A DNA stretch of 64,000 nt from RBG-16-66-20 sp049651845 (GTDB lineage: Bacteria > Pseudomonadota > Gammaproteobacteria > Burkholderiales > SG8-39). The translations under genes and the position numbers were made by a program. Shown here piece after piece: positions 1-7,484 of the stretch. The notes under the pieces are model-generated. The model worked only from the letters and a program-made list of their open reading frames with translations, was not told the DNA's origin and searched no databases. Position 1 is the stretch's first letter; each line of letters opens with the position of its first letter. The DNA lies in assembly GCA_049651845.1 (NCBI GenBank), contig JBASCW010000042.1:1-64000 (forward strand). Reading direction: 5' to 3'.

Positions 1-124
1 TGATTTTCATGTCATCGCAGCATCAAGTGGCACACAAGATAGCGCTCACTGGCGGTGTTCCAGACTACATATCGTGGTGTTCATACGTCGGCAGGGTTTC
101 ACGAATTCGTTTTTCAACAGCCTG

Positions 125-847
125 CTAACCTAGTTGATCTGACTTCGGCTTGACGGCGACCAGGTTCATCAGCGTCTCCTCGCGCTCGCCCCGGGGGGGT
201 GTCTCCCGGATGCGAAGCCTGTTCAGTAGTCCGAGGTCGGGACGGCTCCACCACAAATAAGGGAAGGAAACCCGGTTCGGCTCGACCCGGAATCCGGCAC
301 GCCGGATCAGCGCGAGGTACTCCTCGGCACTCTTTTGCACGTCCATCGGATGTCGGAATAGCAACCGGATGATCCAGGAATGGATGTAGGTGCGCATCGA
401 TTCCGCAAACAGGAGCAGGCCGCCCGGCTTCAGCACACGGAAAAACTCGGCAATCGCGACCTCGTGATCCACGAGGTGATGAAAGGTCTGGTGACAAAAT
501 AGGATGTCGACGCTGCCGTTCGCCAAACCGGTCGCGGCGCCGTTGGCAAGGCGCAAATCGACCTCAATGCGATCTCGCCGCGCCTGAGCGCGCGCTTTTT
601 CAAGAATCTCCGAGTTGGCATCAATGCCGATCAGGATTTGCGGATTGAACGCCTGCTTCAGCAGGCGGAATGATTTCCCCTGACCGCAGCCAACATCGAG
701 CACCGCGTCTACGTCATGCGGGCGCGAGTTCCCAATGAGGTTCAGCAGGTCCGCGACCGCGGCCTCCAGCACAAATTGGACCCAGGTCTGCGTGCCAAGG
801 AACCAGATGCCGAAGCGGGTCTCGGGCACATAATTGACGTTGCCCAA
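125..847 (-). CDS. class I SAM-dependent methyltransferase
   Basis: A 240-residue protein with the class I methyltransferase fold signatures. The SAM-binding glycine loop VLDVGCGQGKS is at about residues 49-59, the acidic residue ending strand 2 is in GIDAN (about 76), and a post-motif LKPGGLLLFAES lies near 139-150. This is the Methyltransf_11/25 type, which usually acts on small molecules or lipids; the substrate cannot be read. Translation appears to start at a TTG with no clear ribosome-binding site, so the exact N-terminus is uncertain. Base composition is visibly less GC-rich than in the genes further right. No functional link to its neighbours is apparent. Confidence 0.8.
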   Translation of the reverse strand: MGNVNYVPETRFGIWFLGTQTWVQFVLEAAVADLLNLIGNSRPHDVDAVLDVGCGQGKSFRLLKQAFNPQILIGIDANSEILEKARAQARRDRIEVDLRLANGAATGLANGSVDILFCHQTFHHLVDHEVAIAEFFRVLKPGGLLLFAESMRTYIHSWIIRLLFRHPMDVQKSAEEYLALIRRAGFRVEPNRVSFPYLWWSRPDLGLLNRLRIRETPPRGEREETLMNLVAVKPKSDQLG

Positions 848-882
848 TTTGATCGGCGGTCTACAGCCCCAATGCCGTCCGG

Positions 883-1281
883 CTAGAGTACCGAAGCCTG
901 GACGATAATCGCTTTCTCGAGGTTCTTGATCCAGCCGTTGTAGTTGCTGTGGATGGTCTTGGTTTCCGGTTTGTAATCCAAGTTGATACTGCTCTTGTAA
1001 GTGATGCTGAAGCCTTTCGTATCGTAGGTGATGTCGACCACCGCCGTATGCTTGCGGAGGACAAGTACACCTTCCGCTTTGCCGGGTCCCTGAGGCGCTA
1101 TCTTCCAGCCCAGCTGCAAGCCGGCCCGAATGATGGCTTTCTCGATGTTCTCCAGCGTTGCTGCCGGGTTCGGGGGAATCGGGGCGGAGGCCACGTTATA
1201 AACAGGCGTTCCTGCGCCGAAGCCTGTGAGCAAGGCAACGAGCGCAATCGCCGCAGAAATACGAATCATTTTGCTCAACAT
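883..1281 (-). CDS. small exported protein of unknown function
   Basis: A 132-residue protein that opens with a basic n-region and a hydrophobic stretch (residues about 5-25), consistent with a Sec signal peptide. The mature part is short, rich in beta-type residues, and ends in a YNGWIKNLEKAI segment. The ATG is preceded at normal distance by AGGGGAC, supporting this start. I recognise no enzymatic motif; small periplasmic proteins or lipoproteins of this shape are common in proteobacteria. The gene stands alone between the methyltransferase and the catabolic operon, and the roughly 75 bp upstream are AT-rich and could hold its promoter. Confidence 0.65.
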   Translation of the reverse strand: MLSKMIRISAAIALVALLTGFGAGTPVYNVASAPIPPNPAATLENIEKAIIRAGLQLGWKIAPQGPGKAEGVLVLRKHTAVVDITYDTKGFSITYKSSINLDYKPETKTIHSNYNGWIKNLEKAIIVQASVL

Positions 1282-1358
1282 GGAATGTCCCCTAATTTAT
1301 GAGTCCGCAGGTGATGAATATAAATTTCATCCCCTGAAAAATCAATGAACCGAAAAGC

Positions 1359-2507
1359 CTAGAAGGAGCGTGGCAGGCCGAGCACGTGCTCGGCGACGTA
1401 CGACAGGATCAGGTTGGTCGAGATCGGCGCCACCAGATACAGCCGATTCTCCCGGAATTTGCGCTCGACGTCGTACTCGGCGGCGAAGCCGAAGCCGCCG
1501 TAGGTCTGGATGCAGACGTTGGCCGCTTCCCAGGAGGCCTTGGCACAGAGGTGCTTGGCCATGTTGGCCTCGGCGCCGCAGTGCTTCTTCTGGTCGAACA
1601 GCGCGGCCGCCTTGTAGCGCATGAGGTTGGCGGCTTCGATCTCCATGTAGGCCTCGGCGATCGGGAACTGGATGCCCTGGTTCTGGCCGATCGGCCTGCC
1701 GAACACCACGCGCTCCTTGGAATACCTGCTCGCCTTGTCGATGAACCAGTGGCCGTCGCCGATGCACTCGGAGGCGATCAGGATGCGCTCGGCGTTCAGG
1801 CCGTCGAGGATGTACTTGAAGCCCCGGCCTTCCTCGCCGATCAGGTTCTCGGCGGGCACCTCGAGGTTGTCGATGAACACCTCGTTGGTCTCGTGGTTCA
1901 CCATGTTGCGGATCGACTTGACCGTCAGTCCCTTGCTCTTGGTGTCGACGAGGAAGATCGACATGCCTTCGGATTTCTTCTTCACCTGGTCGAGCGGGGT
2001 GGTGCGCGCGAGCAGGATCATGAGCTCGGAGTGCTGCAGGCGCGAGGTCCAGACCTTCTGTCCGTTGACCACGTAGCGGTCGCCTTTTTTCACCGCCACG
2101 GTCTTGATGCTGGTGGTGTCGGTGCCCGCGGTCGGCTCGGTGACGCCCATCGACTGCAGGCGCAGCTCGCCCGAGGCGATCTTCGGCAGGTATTTCTTCT
2201 TCTGCTCGGCGGAGCCGTTCCGCAGCAGCGTGTTCATGTTGTACATCTGGCCGTGGCAGCAGCCGGCGTTGCCGCCGGAGCGCGTGATCTCCTCCATGAT
2301 CACGGAGGCCTCGGTGAGCGACAGGCCCGAGCCGCCGAACTCCTCCGGGATCAGCGCCGACATCCAGCCGGCCTTGGTGAGCGCCTCGACGAAGGCCTCG
2401 GGGTAGGCGCGCGCCTCGTCGATCTTCTGCCAGTAGGCGGAGTCGAAAGTACTGCAGAGCGCGCGCACCGCGTCGCGCAGCTCGGCGTGGGATTCGTCGG
2501 CTTTCAT
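1359..2507 (-). CDS. acyl-CoA dehydrogenase family protein
   Basis: A 382-residue FAD-dependent acyl-CoA dehydrogenase. The flavin/substrate signature MGVTEPTAGTDTTSIKT lies near residues 120-136 and the C-terminal GGFGFAAEYDVERKFREN helix is present. The canonical IYEGTSEI loop with the catalytic Glu is replaced by LYLVAPISTN. The base must therefore sit elsewhere, as in isovaleryl-CoA dehydrogenase, or the chemistry differs. The start codon directly follows the stop of the Bug protein gene, so this is the last cistron of the long minus-strand operon. It presumably oxidises the CoA ester made by the operon's CoA-transferase and passes electrons to ETF. Confidence 0.88.
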   Translation of the reverse strand: MKADESHAELRDAVRALCSTFDSAYWQKIDEARAYPEAFVEALTKAGWMSALIPEEFGGSGLSLTEASVIMEEITRSGGNAGCCHGQMYNMNTLLRNGSAEQKKKYLPKIASGELRLQSMGVTEPTAGTDTTSIKTVAVKKGDRYVVNGQKVWTSRLQHSELMILLARTTPLDQVKKKSEGMSIFLVDTKSKGLTVKSIRNMVNHETNEVFIDNLEVPAENLIGEEGRGFKYILDGLNAERILIASECIGDGHWFIDKASRYSKERVVFGRPIGQNQGIQFPIAEAYMEIEAANLMRYKAAALFDQKKHCGAEANMAKHLCAKASWEAANVCIQTYGGFGFAAEYDVERKFRENRLYLVAPISTNLILSYVAEHVLGLPRSF

Positions 2508-3458
2508 TCAATCGGCCTTGATGCCGGCATCCTTGATGACCTTGGCCCAGCGCACCACTTCCGCGTTGACGAAGGCGCCGAACTGTTCCGGCGTGGAGGT
2601 CCGGACTTCCACGCCCTGCTTGGCGAAGCGCTCCTTGATGTCGGCCGAATTGAGGATCTTGACGATTTCCGTGTTCAGGCGGCCGACGATGTCGCGCGGC
2701 GTGCCGGCCGGCGCGAGCACGCCGAACCACACCGAGAGTTCGTAGCCGGGCACGCCCGCCTCGGCGACGGTCGGCACGTCGGGGGCAAGCGCGGAGCGCT
2801 GCGCCGTGGAGACCGCGAGTGCCTTCATCTTGCCTGCGCGCACGTGGCCGATCACGTTGGGCACGTTGTCGAACATGACGTCGACCTGTCTCGCGAGCAG
2901 GTCGGTGACCACCGGCGCGCTGCCGCGGTACGGGATATGCAGCATGTAGGTCCTGGTCATCGACTTGAACAGCTCCATCGACAGGTGCACCGAGGTGCCG
3001 TTGCCGGAGGTGCCATAGTTGACCTTGCCCGGGTTGGCCCTGGCGTAGGCGATCAGCTCCTTCACGTTGTTCGGCGCAAAGGAGGGATGCGCGACGAGCA
3101 GGTTGGCGGAGATGCCCGCGAGCGCGATCGGGGCGAAGTCCCTGGTGACGTCGAACGAGGTCTTGTACAGGCTCTGGATCACGGAAAAGGGCAGCGCCGC
3201 GCCGAACAGCGTGTAGCCGTCCGGCGGCGACTTCGCGGCCGCCTCGGTGCCGATGATGCTGTTGCCGCCCGGGCGGTTGTCGACCACCATCGGCTGGCCG
3301 AGCGTCTTCGACAGTTCGGTGGAGATCGTGCGCCCGAGGGTGTCGTTGAACGCGCCCGGCGGAAAGGGGACGATGTACCGCAGCGGCTTGCTCGGCCAGC
3401 TCTGAGCGAAAGCGCCTGCCGAGAAGGCCAGCAGGATGACTGCGAGGAACCGCCTCAT
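2508..3458 (-). CDS. Bug family (TctC-like) tripartite tricarboxylate transporter solute-binding protein
   Basis: A 316-residue periplasmic binding protein of the Bug/TctC family. It starts with a signal peptide (cleavage after AGAFA) followed by the family start WPSKPLRYIVPFPPG. The conserved NRPGGNSIIG and PDGYTL segments, the PGKVNYGTSGNGTSVHL ligand loop and LAPAGTPRDIVGRLN are all present, and length is normal. The start ATG overlaps the stop of the preceding Bug paralogue (ATGA). Such proteins bind carboxylates for a TctAB permease; no tctAB genes are visible here, so it is an orphan receptor serving a permease elsewhere or a sensing role. The neighbouring enzymes suggest an organic acid ligand. 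Confidence 0.9.
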   Translation of the reverse strand: MRRFLAVILLAFSAGAFAQSWPSKPLRYIVPFPPGAFNDTLGRTISTELSKTLGQPMVVDNRPGGNSIIGTEAAAKSPPDGYTLFGAALPFSVIQSLYKTSFDVTRDFAPIALAGISANLLVAHPSFAPNNVKELIAYARANPGKVNYGTSGNGTSVHLSMELFKSMTRTYMLHIPYRGSAPVVTDLLARQVDVMFDNVPNVIGHVRAGKMKALAVSTAQRSALAPDVPTVAEAGVPGYELSVWFGVLAPAGTPRDIVGRLNTEIVKILNSADIKERFAKQGVEVRTSTPEQFGAFVNAEVVRWAKVIKDAGIKAD

Positions 3459-4156
3459 TGCTCGGCCTTGACGCCCGCCGCGTTGATGACCTTGGCCCAT
3501 TTGGCGATCTCGTCGGTGAGGAACTTCTGCGCCTGCTCCGGCGTGCCGCCGCCCGCGAAGATGCCGAGCTGGTCGAAGCGCGCGGCGAGGTCGGTTGACT
3601 TCACCGCCTTGTCCGTCTCCTGCGCAAGCCGGTTGACGATGTCGCGCGGCGTGCCGGCCGGCGCGAGGAACATCAGCCAGGTCGACGATTCGATCGCCGG
3701 CCCGCCAGCTTCGGGCAGCGTCGGCACTTCCTGCGCGCCGGGCACGCGCTTGGCGGAGAACATGCCGAGCGCCTTGATCTTGCCGCCGCGCACGTGCGGC
3801 ATCAGCGTGCTCGGCACGTCGACGAGGATCTGGATGTCGCCGCCCATCAACCCTTGCAGCGCGGGCGCGGTGCCCTTGTAGGGGACATGCACCATGAAGG
3901 TCCCGGTCGTTTGCTTGAACAGCTCGGTCGTCAGGTGCGCGGCGGCGCCGATGATGGAATTCGCGCCCGGCTTGTTCTCGATGACGATCGGCTGCTTGAG
4001 CGCCTCCTGCAGCTTGAGCGCGATCATGCGCGTCACGTTGTCGGTGATGCCGCCGGGCGTATAGGGAATCACCCAGCGGATCGGCTTGGTAGGCCAGCTT
4101 TGGGAATTTGAATTTGCCGAAAAACAAATCAATAGAAGGGCGATAAGCGATCTCAT
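3455..4156 (-). CDS. Bug family solute-binding protein with internal in-frame deletion
   Basis: A 233-residue Bug/TctC protein with signal peptide, the family N-terminus WPTKPIRWVIPYTPGG and an intact C-terminal half. Compared with the adjacent 316-residue paralogue, about 83 residues are missing exactly between NSIIGAA and HLTTELF. The lost segment normally carries PDGYTL, domain-crossing strands and part of the ligand loop. The reading frame is preserved on both sides. It starts with ATG overlapping the stop of the enolase-superfamily gene (ATGA) and is translationally coupled to the next Bug gene. The product probably cannot fold as a normal Bug receptor. It may be a decaying duplicate or an assembly collapse. 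Confidence 0.75.
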   Translation of the reverse strand: MRSLIALLLICFSANSNSQSWPTKPIRWVIPYTPGGITDNVTRMIALKLQEALKQPIVIENKPGANSIIGAAAHLTTELFKQTTGTFMVHVPYKGTAPALQGLMGGDIQILVDVPSTLMPHVRGGKIKALGMFSAKRVPGAQEVPTLPEAGGPAIESSTWLMFLAPAGTPRDIVNRLAQETDKAVKSTDLAARFDQLGIFAGGGTPEQAQKFLTDEIAKWAKVINAAGVKAEQ

Positions 4157-5304
4157 ATGTATCCAGGTCCTTCAATAGGAGGATGTTTCGCCAGAAACTC
4201 CTCGCTGACTTCCAACCCGAGCCCGGGATTGTCCAGCGGCCAGACGTTGCCGTCGCTGTCCACTTCGTAGGGCTTCGAAACCAGATCATCGCGGAACTTG
4301 TTGGCTTTGGATACATCTCCTTCGAAATAGCCACCGTTGTCGATGGCGGCGAGGAAATGGATCGAAGCGGCATGGTTGAGGCCGGTCATCGAGCTGTGGG
4401 GGTGAATCGGCAGCTTGTACGCCGAGGCCATCGCGGCGATGCGCAGCGCTTCGGTGATGCCGCCGGTCTTGGACAGGTCCGGCTGCAGAATGGTGATGGC
4501 GCCGTCCTCGACGACCCGGTTGAACTCGAAGCGGGTGTAGTGGTTCTCGCCCGCCGCGAGCGGCGTGCGGCCGAAGCTCCGCGCGAGCCGGTAGCTGCGG
4601 TAGTCGTGCGCCGGGAACGGCTCCTCCAGCCAGCCGACATTGAGTTCGTCCATGCCGGGCATGACCTGGCGCACGTCCTCGACGCTGTAGCCGATATTCG
4701 CGTCGGTGAGGATCACCAGGTCGTCGCCGCAGGCCTTGCGCACCGCGCAGATGCGCTCCAGGTCCCTCTTCGGCGTGTCGCCGACCCTGAGCTTGACCAC
4801 CTTGTAACCAGCATCGAGGCTCTGTTGCAGTTCGTTTAGAAGCTCTTCCGGGGGTTGAAAGCCCAGAGATACACCCCCTGCATACGCAGGGACTGCTTTC
4901 TTCCGGCCGCCTAGCAATCTATAAAGCGGCATGCCCGCGGCCTTGCCGCGGATGTCCCAGAGCGCGCAGTCGATCCCGCTCATCGCGAGGCAGGTGCCCG
5001 CGCCCATGCCGTGGCTCGCGAGCTGCTTGTCGTAGATCTTCTTCCAGACGCCGACCGCGTCGGCGGCATCCATGCCGAGCACGAGCTGCTTGAGCGTGGT
5101 CTCGATCAGCCTCGCCACCGCGGTGTGCGCGCGTCCGTGATGCGATTCACCCCAGCCCACCAGGCCGCCCGCGGTACTGACCTTCACGACGACGGCGTCG
5201 CGCTTGATGGCGGTGCCGATCCCGAGTGCGACCCGGTTCTCCGGCGGCACCGGGAACGACGTGGGGTAAGCCTTGATGTCAGTGATTTTCAGATCGGCGT
5301 TCAT
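4153..5304 (-). CDS. mandelate racemase / muconate lactonizing enzyme family protein (enolase superfamily)
   Basis: A 383-residue enolase-superfamily enzyme. It has the N-terminal capping domain, a barrel with VKLRVG on strand 2 (the KxK/KxR-like position), metal ligands in LTDAN, WLEEPF and AGENHY, and HPHSS near the end of the barrel, where the mandelate racemase subgroup has its His. These enzymes abstract the proton alpha to a carboxylate, as acid-sugar dehydratases or racemases. It overlaps the upstream dehydrogenase gene by 26 nt and the downstream Bug gene by 4 nt. Substrate is unknown; the operon suggests a hydroxy or branched acid. Two short AT-richer stretches (about 4810-4925 and the 3' end) interrupt the otherwise GC-rich codon use. 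Confidence 0.87.
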   Translation of the reverse strand: MNADLKITDIKAYPTSFPVPPENRVALGIGTAIKRDAVVVKVSTAGGLVGWGESHHGRAHTAVARLIETTLKQLVLGMDAADAVGVWKKIYDKQLASHGMGAGTCLAMSGIDCALWDIRGKAAGMPLYRLLGGRKKAVPAYAGGVSLGFQPPEELLNELQQSLDAGYKVVKLRVGDTPKRDLERICAVRKACGDDLVILTDANIGYSVEDVRQVMPGMDELNVGWLEEPFPAHDYRSYRLARSFGRTPLAAGENHYTRFEFNRVVEDGAITILQPDLSKTGGITEALRIAAMASAYKLPIHPHSSMTGLNHAASIHFLAAIDNGGYFEGDVSKANKFRDDLVSKPYEVDSDGNVWPLDNPGLGLEVSEEFLAKHPPIEGPGYI

Positions 5305-6256
5305 GGAATCGGTCCCAGACCTCCGGATTGACGAAATTCCTCGGCGCCTCGCCGGCCAGCATGCGCAGGGTCTCCTCGGCCGCGGCGACGCCCACGCGCT
5401 TGCGCGATTCGCGCGTCGTGCCGGCGAGATGCGGCGTGAGCACGGCGTTGTCGAGTGCCAGCAGCGGATGGCCCGGCTCCAGGCGGTAGTGCTCGTAGAC
5501 GTCGAGCATGACGCCGGCGATGCGCCTTTCGCGGAGCGCTTCCACGAGCGCGGCTTCCTCGACGACCGCGCCGCGGCCGACGTTGATCAGCCAGGCCGTG
5601 CTCTTCATCGTCGCGATCCGCGCGCGGTCGAACAGGTGGTGCGTTTCGGGCGTGAGCGGGCAGGTGAGCACGATGAAATCCGACTCGCCGACGATCCTGT
5701 CCAGGCTCGCGGGCTCGGCCTCGGGCCCGATCGCGTCGAGGCGTCGCTGGTTCCCGAGCACTCGCATGCCGAAGCCCTGCCGGCAGATGCGCGCCACGCG
5801 CTTGCCGATCTCGCCCATGCCCACGATGCCCAGCGTCATTCCGGCGATCTCGTGCGCTTTGGCCCCGAGCCTGCGCGTCTCGTCCCACTGCAGCCGGTGC
5901 ATCGTGGTCGTGATCTCGTAGAGGTTGCGCGCGAGCATCAGCATCGCCGCCACGCAGTACTCCGCGACCGACTGCGCGTTGCCACCGGGGATGTTGGCAA
6001 CCGGGATCCCCCGCTTGCTCGCTTCCTTCAACGGCACGAGATCCAGGCCGGTGCCGTGGATCGTCACTGCCTTCACCTTTTTCGCAACCTCAAACAGGTC
6101 ATCCGGCAGCCGGCTGCGCGTGATCAGCGCGTCGGCGCCCACCGCGTCGCGCCGGATGCCGTCGAAAGACGCTTCCCGGCATTGCAGCACTTCGGCCTTC
6201 TCGCGCAGCAGCGCGACGCCCGACGGATCGATCGGATCGACCAGCAGGACTCTCAA
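5279..6256 (-). CDS. D-2-hydroxyacid dehydrogenase family NAD-dependent enzyme
   Basis: A 325-residue member of the D-isomer 2-hydroxyacid dehydrogenase family (phosphoglycerate dehydrogenase-like). The Rossmann motif GIVGMGEIGKRVA is central and the catalytic triad is complete: Arg in INVGRGAVVEE, Glu in DVYEHYRLEPGHPL and His in LTPHLAGTT. It starts with TTG, whose last bases overlap the stop of the CoA-transferase gene (TTGA), showing tight coupling. It probably interconverts a 2-hydroxy acid and a 2-keto acid in the same pathway as the adjoining enolase-superfamily enzyme. The substrate is not determinable from sequence. Confidence 0.88.
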   Translation of the reverse strand: MRVLLVDPIDPSGVALLREKAEVLQCREASFDGIRRDAVGADALITRSRLPDDLFEVAKKVKAVTIHGTGLDLVPLKEASKRGIPVANIPGGNAQSVAEYCVAAMLMLARNLYEITTTMHRLQWDETRRLGAKAHEIAGMTLGIVGMGEIGKRVARICRQGFGMRVLGNQRRLDAIGPEAEPASLDRIVGESDFIVLTCPLTPETHHLFDRARIATMKSTAWLINVGRGAVVEEAALVEALRERRIAGVMLDVYEHYRLEPGHPLLALDNAVLTPHLAGTTRESRKRVGVAAAEETLRMLAGEAPRNFVNPEVWDRFHERRSENH

Positions 6257-7476
6257 ACGACGCCCGCAGCCTTGAGCTGCGCGATGTCGGCGTCGCTGCG
6301 CCCGAGCAGGCCCTTGAGCACCTCGTCGTTGTGCTGGCCGAGCGTCGGCGGCGCGAGCCGGTAGTCAACCGGCGTTTCCGAGAGGCGCAGCGGGCTGCGC
6401 ACCACCGCCGCGGTGCCGCCCGAGGGGTGCGGGATGTCCACGCGCAGCTTGCGGTGCCGCACCTGCGGGTCCTCGAAGACTTCCTTCATGGTGTTGATCG
6501 GGCCGCAGGGCACGTTGGCGGCCTCGAGCAGCTCGATCCACTCGTGCTTGGTGCGTGTGCGCATCACGTCGGCGATCAGCGGAATCAGCTCGGCGCGGTG
6601 CACGATGCGCTGCGACATGGTCTTGAAGCGCGGCTCCTGCGCGAGTTCGGCGCAGCCCGCCGCCTGACAGAAGCTCGCGAACTGGCTGTCGTTGCCCACC
6701 GCGAGGATGATGTGGCCGTCGGCCGTCGGAAACACCTCGTAGGGCACCACCTGCGCGTGGGCGTTGCCCCAGCGCACCGGGATCTTGCCGGAGGCGAAGA
6801 AGGAGCAGATCTGGTTGGCGTTGAAGGCGACGATGGTGTCGAGCAGCGCGCTGTCGATGTACTGCCCCTGGCCGGTGCGCTCGCGGTGCGTGAGCGCGGC
6901 GAGGATCGCGACGCTCGCGTACATGCCGGTGAGCACGTCGGTGATCGCGATGCCGACCTTCTGCGGCCCGGCGCCCGGCTGGCCGTCGCGCTCGCCGGTG
7001 ATCGACATCAGGCCGCCCATGCCCTGGAAGATGAAGTCGTAGCCCGGCCGCGGAGCGTAGGGGCCGTCCTGCCCGAAGCCGGTGACGGAGCAGTAGATAA
7101 GGCTTGAATTGATTTTCTTCAGCGAACCAAAATCAAGTCCATAGCGCTTGAGCGTTCCAACCTTGTAGTTCTCGATCAAGACCTGCGACTTCGCGGCCAG
7201 CTCGCGCGCGATCTTTTGGCCCTCGGGCTTGGCGATGTCGAGCGTCACCGATTTCTTGTTGCGGTTGACCGAAAGGAAGTAGGCCGATTCGGCGGTGTCC
7301 TTGCCGGCGCCGTCCTTCAGCCAGGGCGGGCCCCAGCCGCGCGTGTCGTCGCCCGCGCCGGGGCGCTCGACCTTGATCACCTCGGCGCCGAGGTCGGCGA
7401 GGTTCTGCGCGGCCCAGGGGCCGGCGAGGACGCGCGACAGGTCGAGGACGCGGATGTGCGAAAGCGGGCCGGGCAT
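6253..7476 (-). CDS. class III (CaiB/BaiF family) CoA-transferase
   Basis: A 407-residue family III CoA-transferase. The N-terminus RVLDLSRVLAGPWAAQNLADLG is classic, followed by EVIKVERPGAGDDTR and NRNKKSVTLD. The Asp acting as the acyl acceptor is expected in the YIDSALLD segment. The chosen ATG gives the normal family length; an upstream extension would only read antisense sequence. It sits 8 nt after the acyl-CoA dehydrogenase stop. It would activate the operon's acid substrate by transferring CoA from a donor such as succinyl-CoA. A rare-codon, AT-richer patch covers about 7095-7180. Confidence 0.9.
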   Translation of the reverse strand: MPGPLSHIRVLDLSRVLAGPWAAQNLADLGAEVIKVERPGAGDDTRGWGPPWLKDGAGKDTAESAYFLSVNRNKKSVTLDIAKPEGQKIARELAAKSQVLIENYKVGTLKRYGLDFGSLKKINSSLIYCSVTGFGQDGPYAPRPGYDFIFQGMGGLMSITGERDGQPGAGPQKVGIAITDVLTGMYASVAILAALTHRERTGQGQYIDSALLDTIVAFNANQICSFFASGKIPVRWGNAHAQVVPYEVFPTADGHIILAVGNDSQFASFCQAAGCAELAQEPRFKTMSQRIVHRAELIPLIADVMRTRTKHEWIELLEAANVPCGPINTMKEVFEDPQVRHRKLRVDIPHPSGGTAAVVRSPLRLSETPVDYRLAPPTLGQHNDEVLKGLLGRSDADIAQLKAAGVV

Positions 7477-7484
7477 CGGGGGGC

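Noticed and set aside
1..124. Left edge of the window
   Set aside because: No gene, RNA or convincing regulatory site could be supported in this stretch.
1386..3881. 831-codon open frame on the plus strand opposite the catabolic operon
   Set aside because: It is antisense to three clearly recognisable genes, is full of Arg/Gly/His/Asp low-complexity sequence, and arises from the high GC3 of the real genes.
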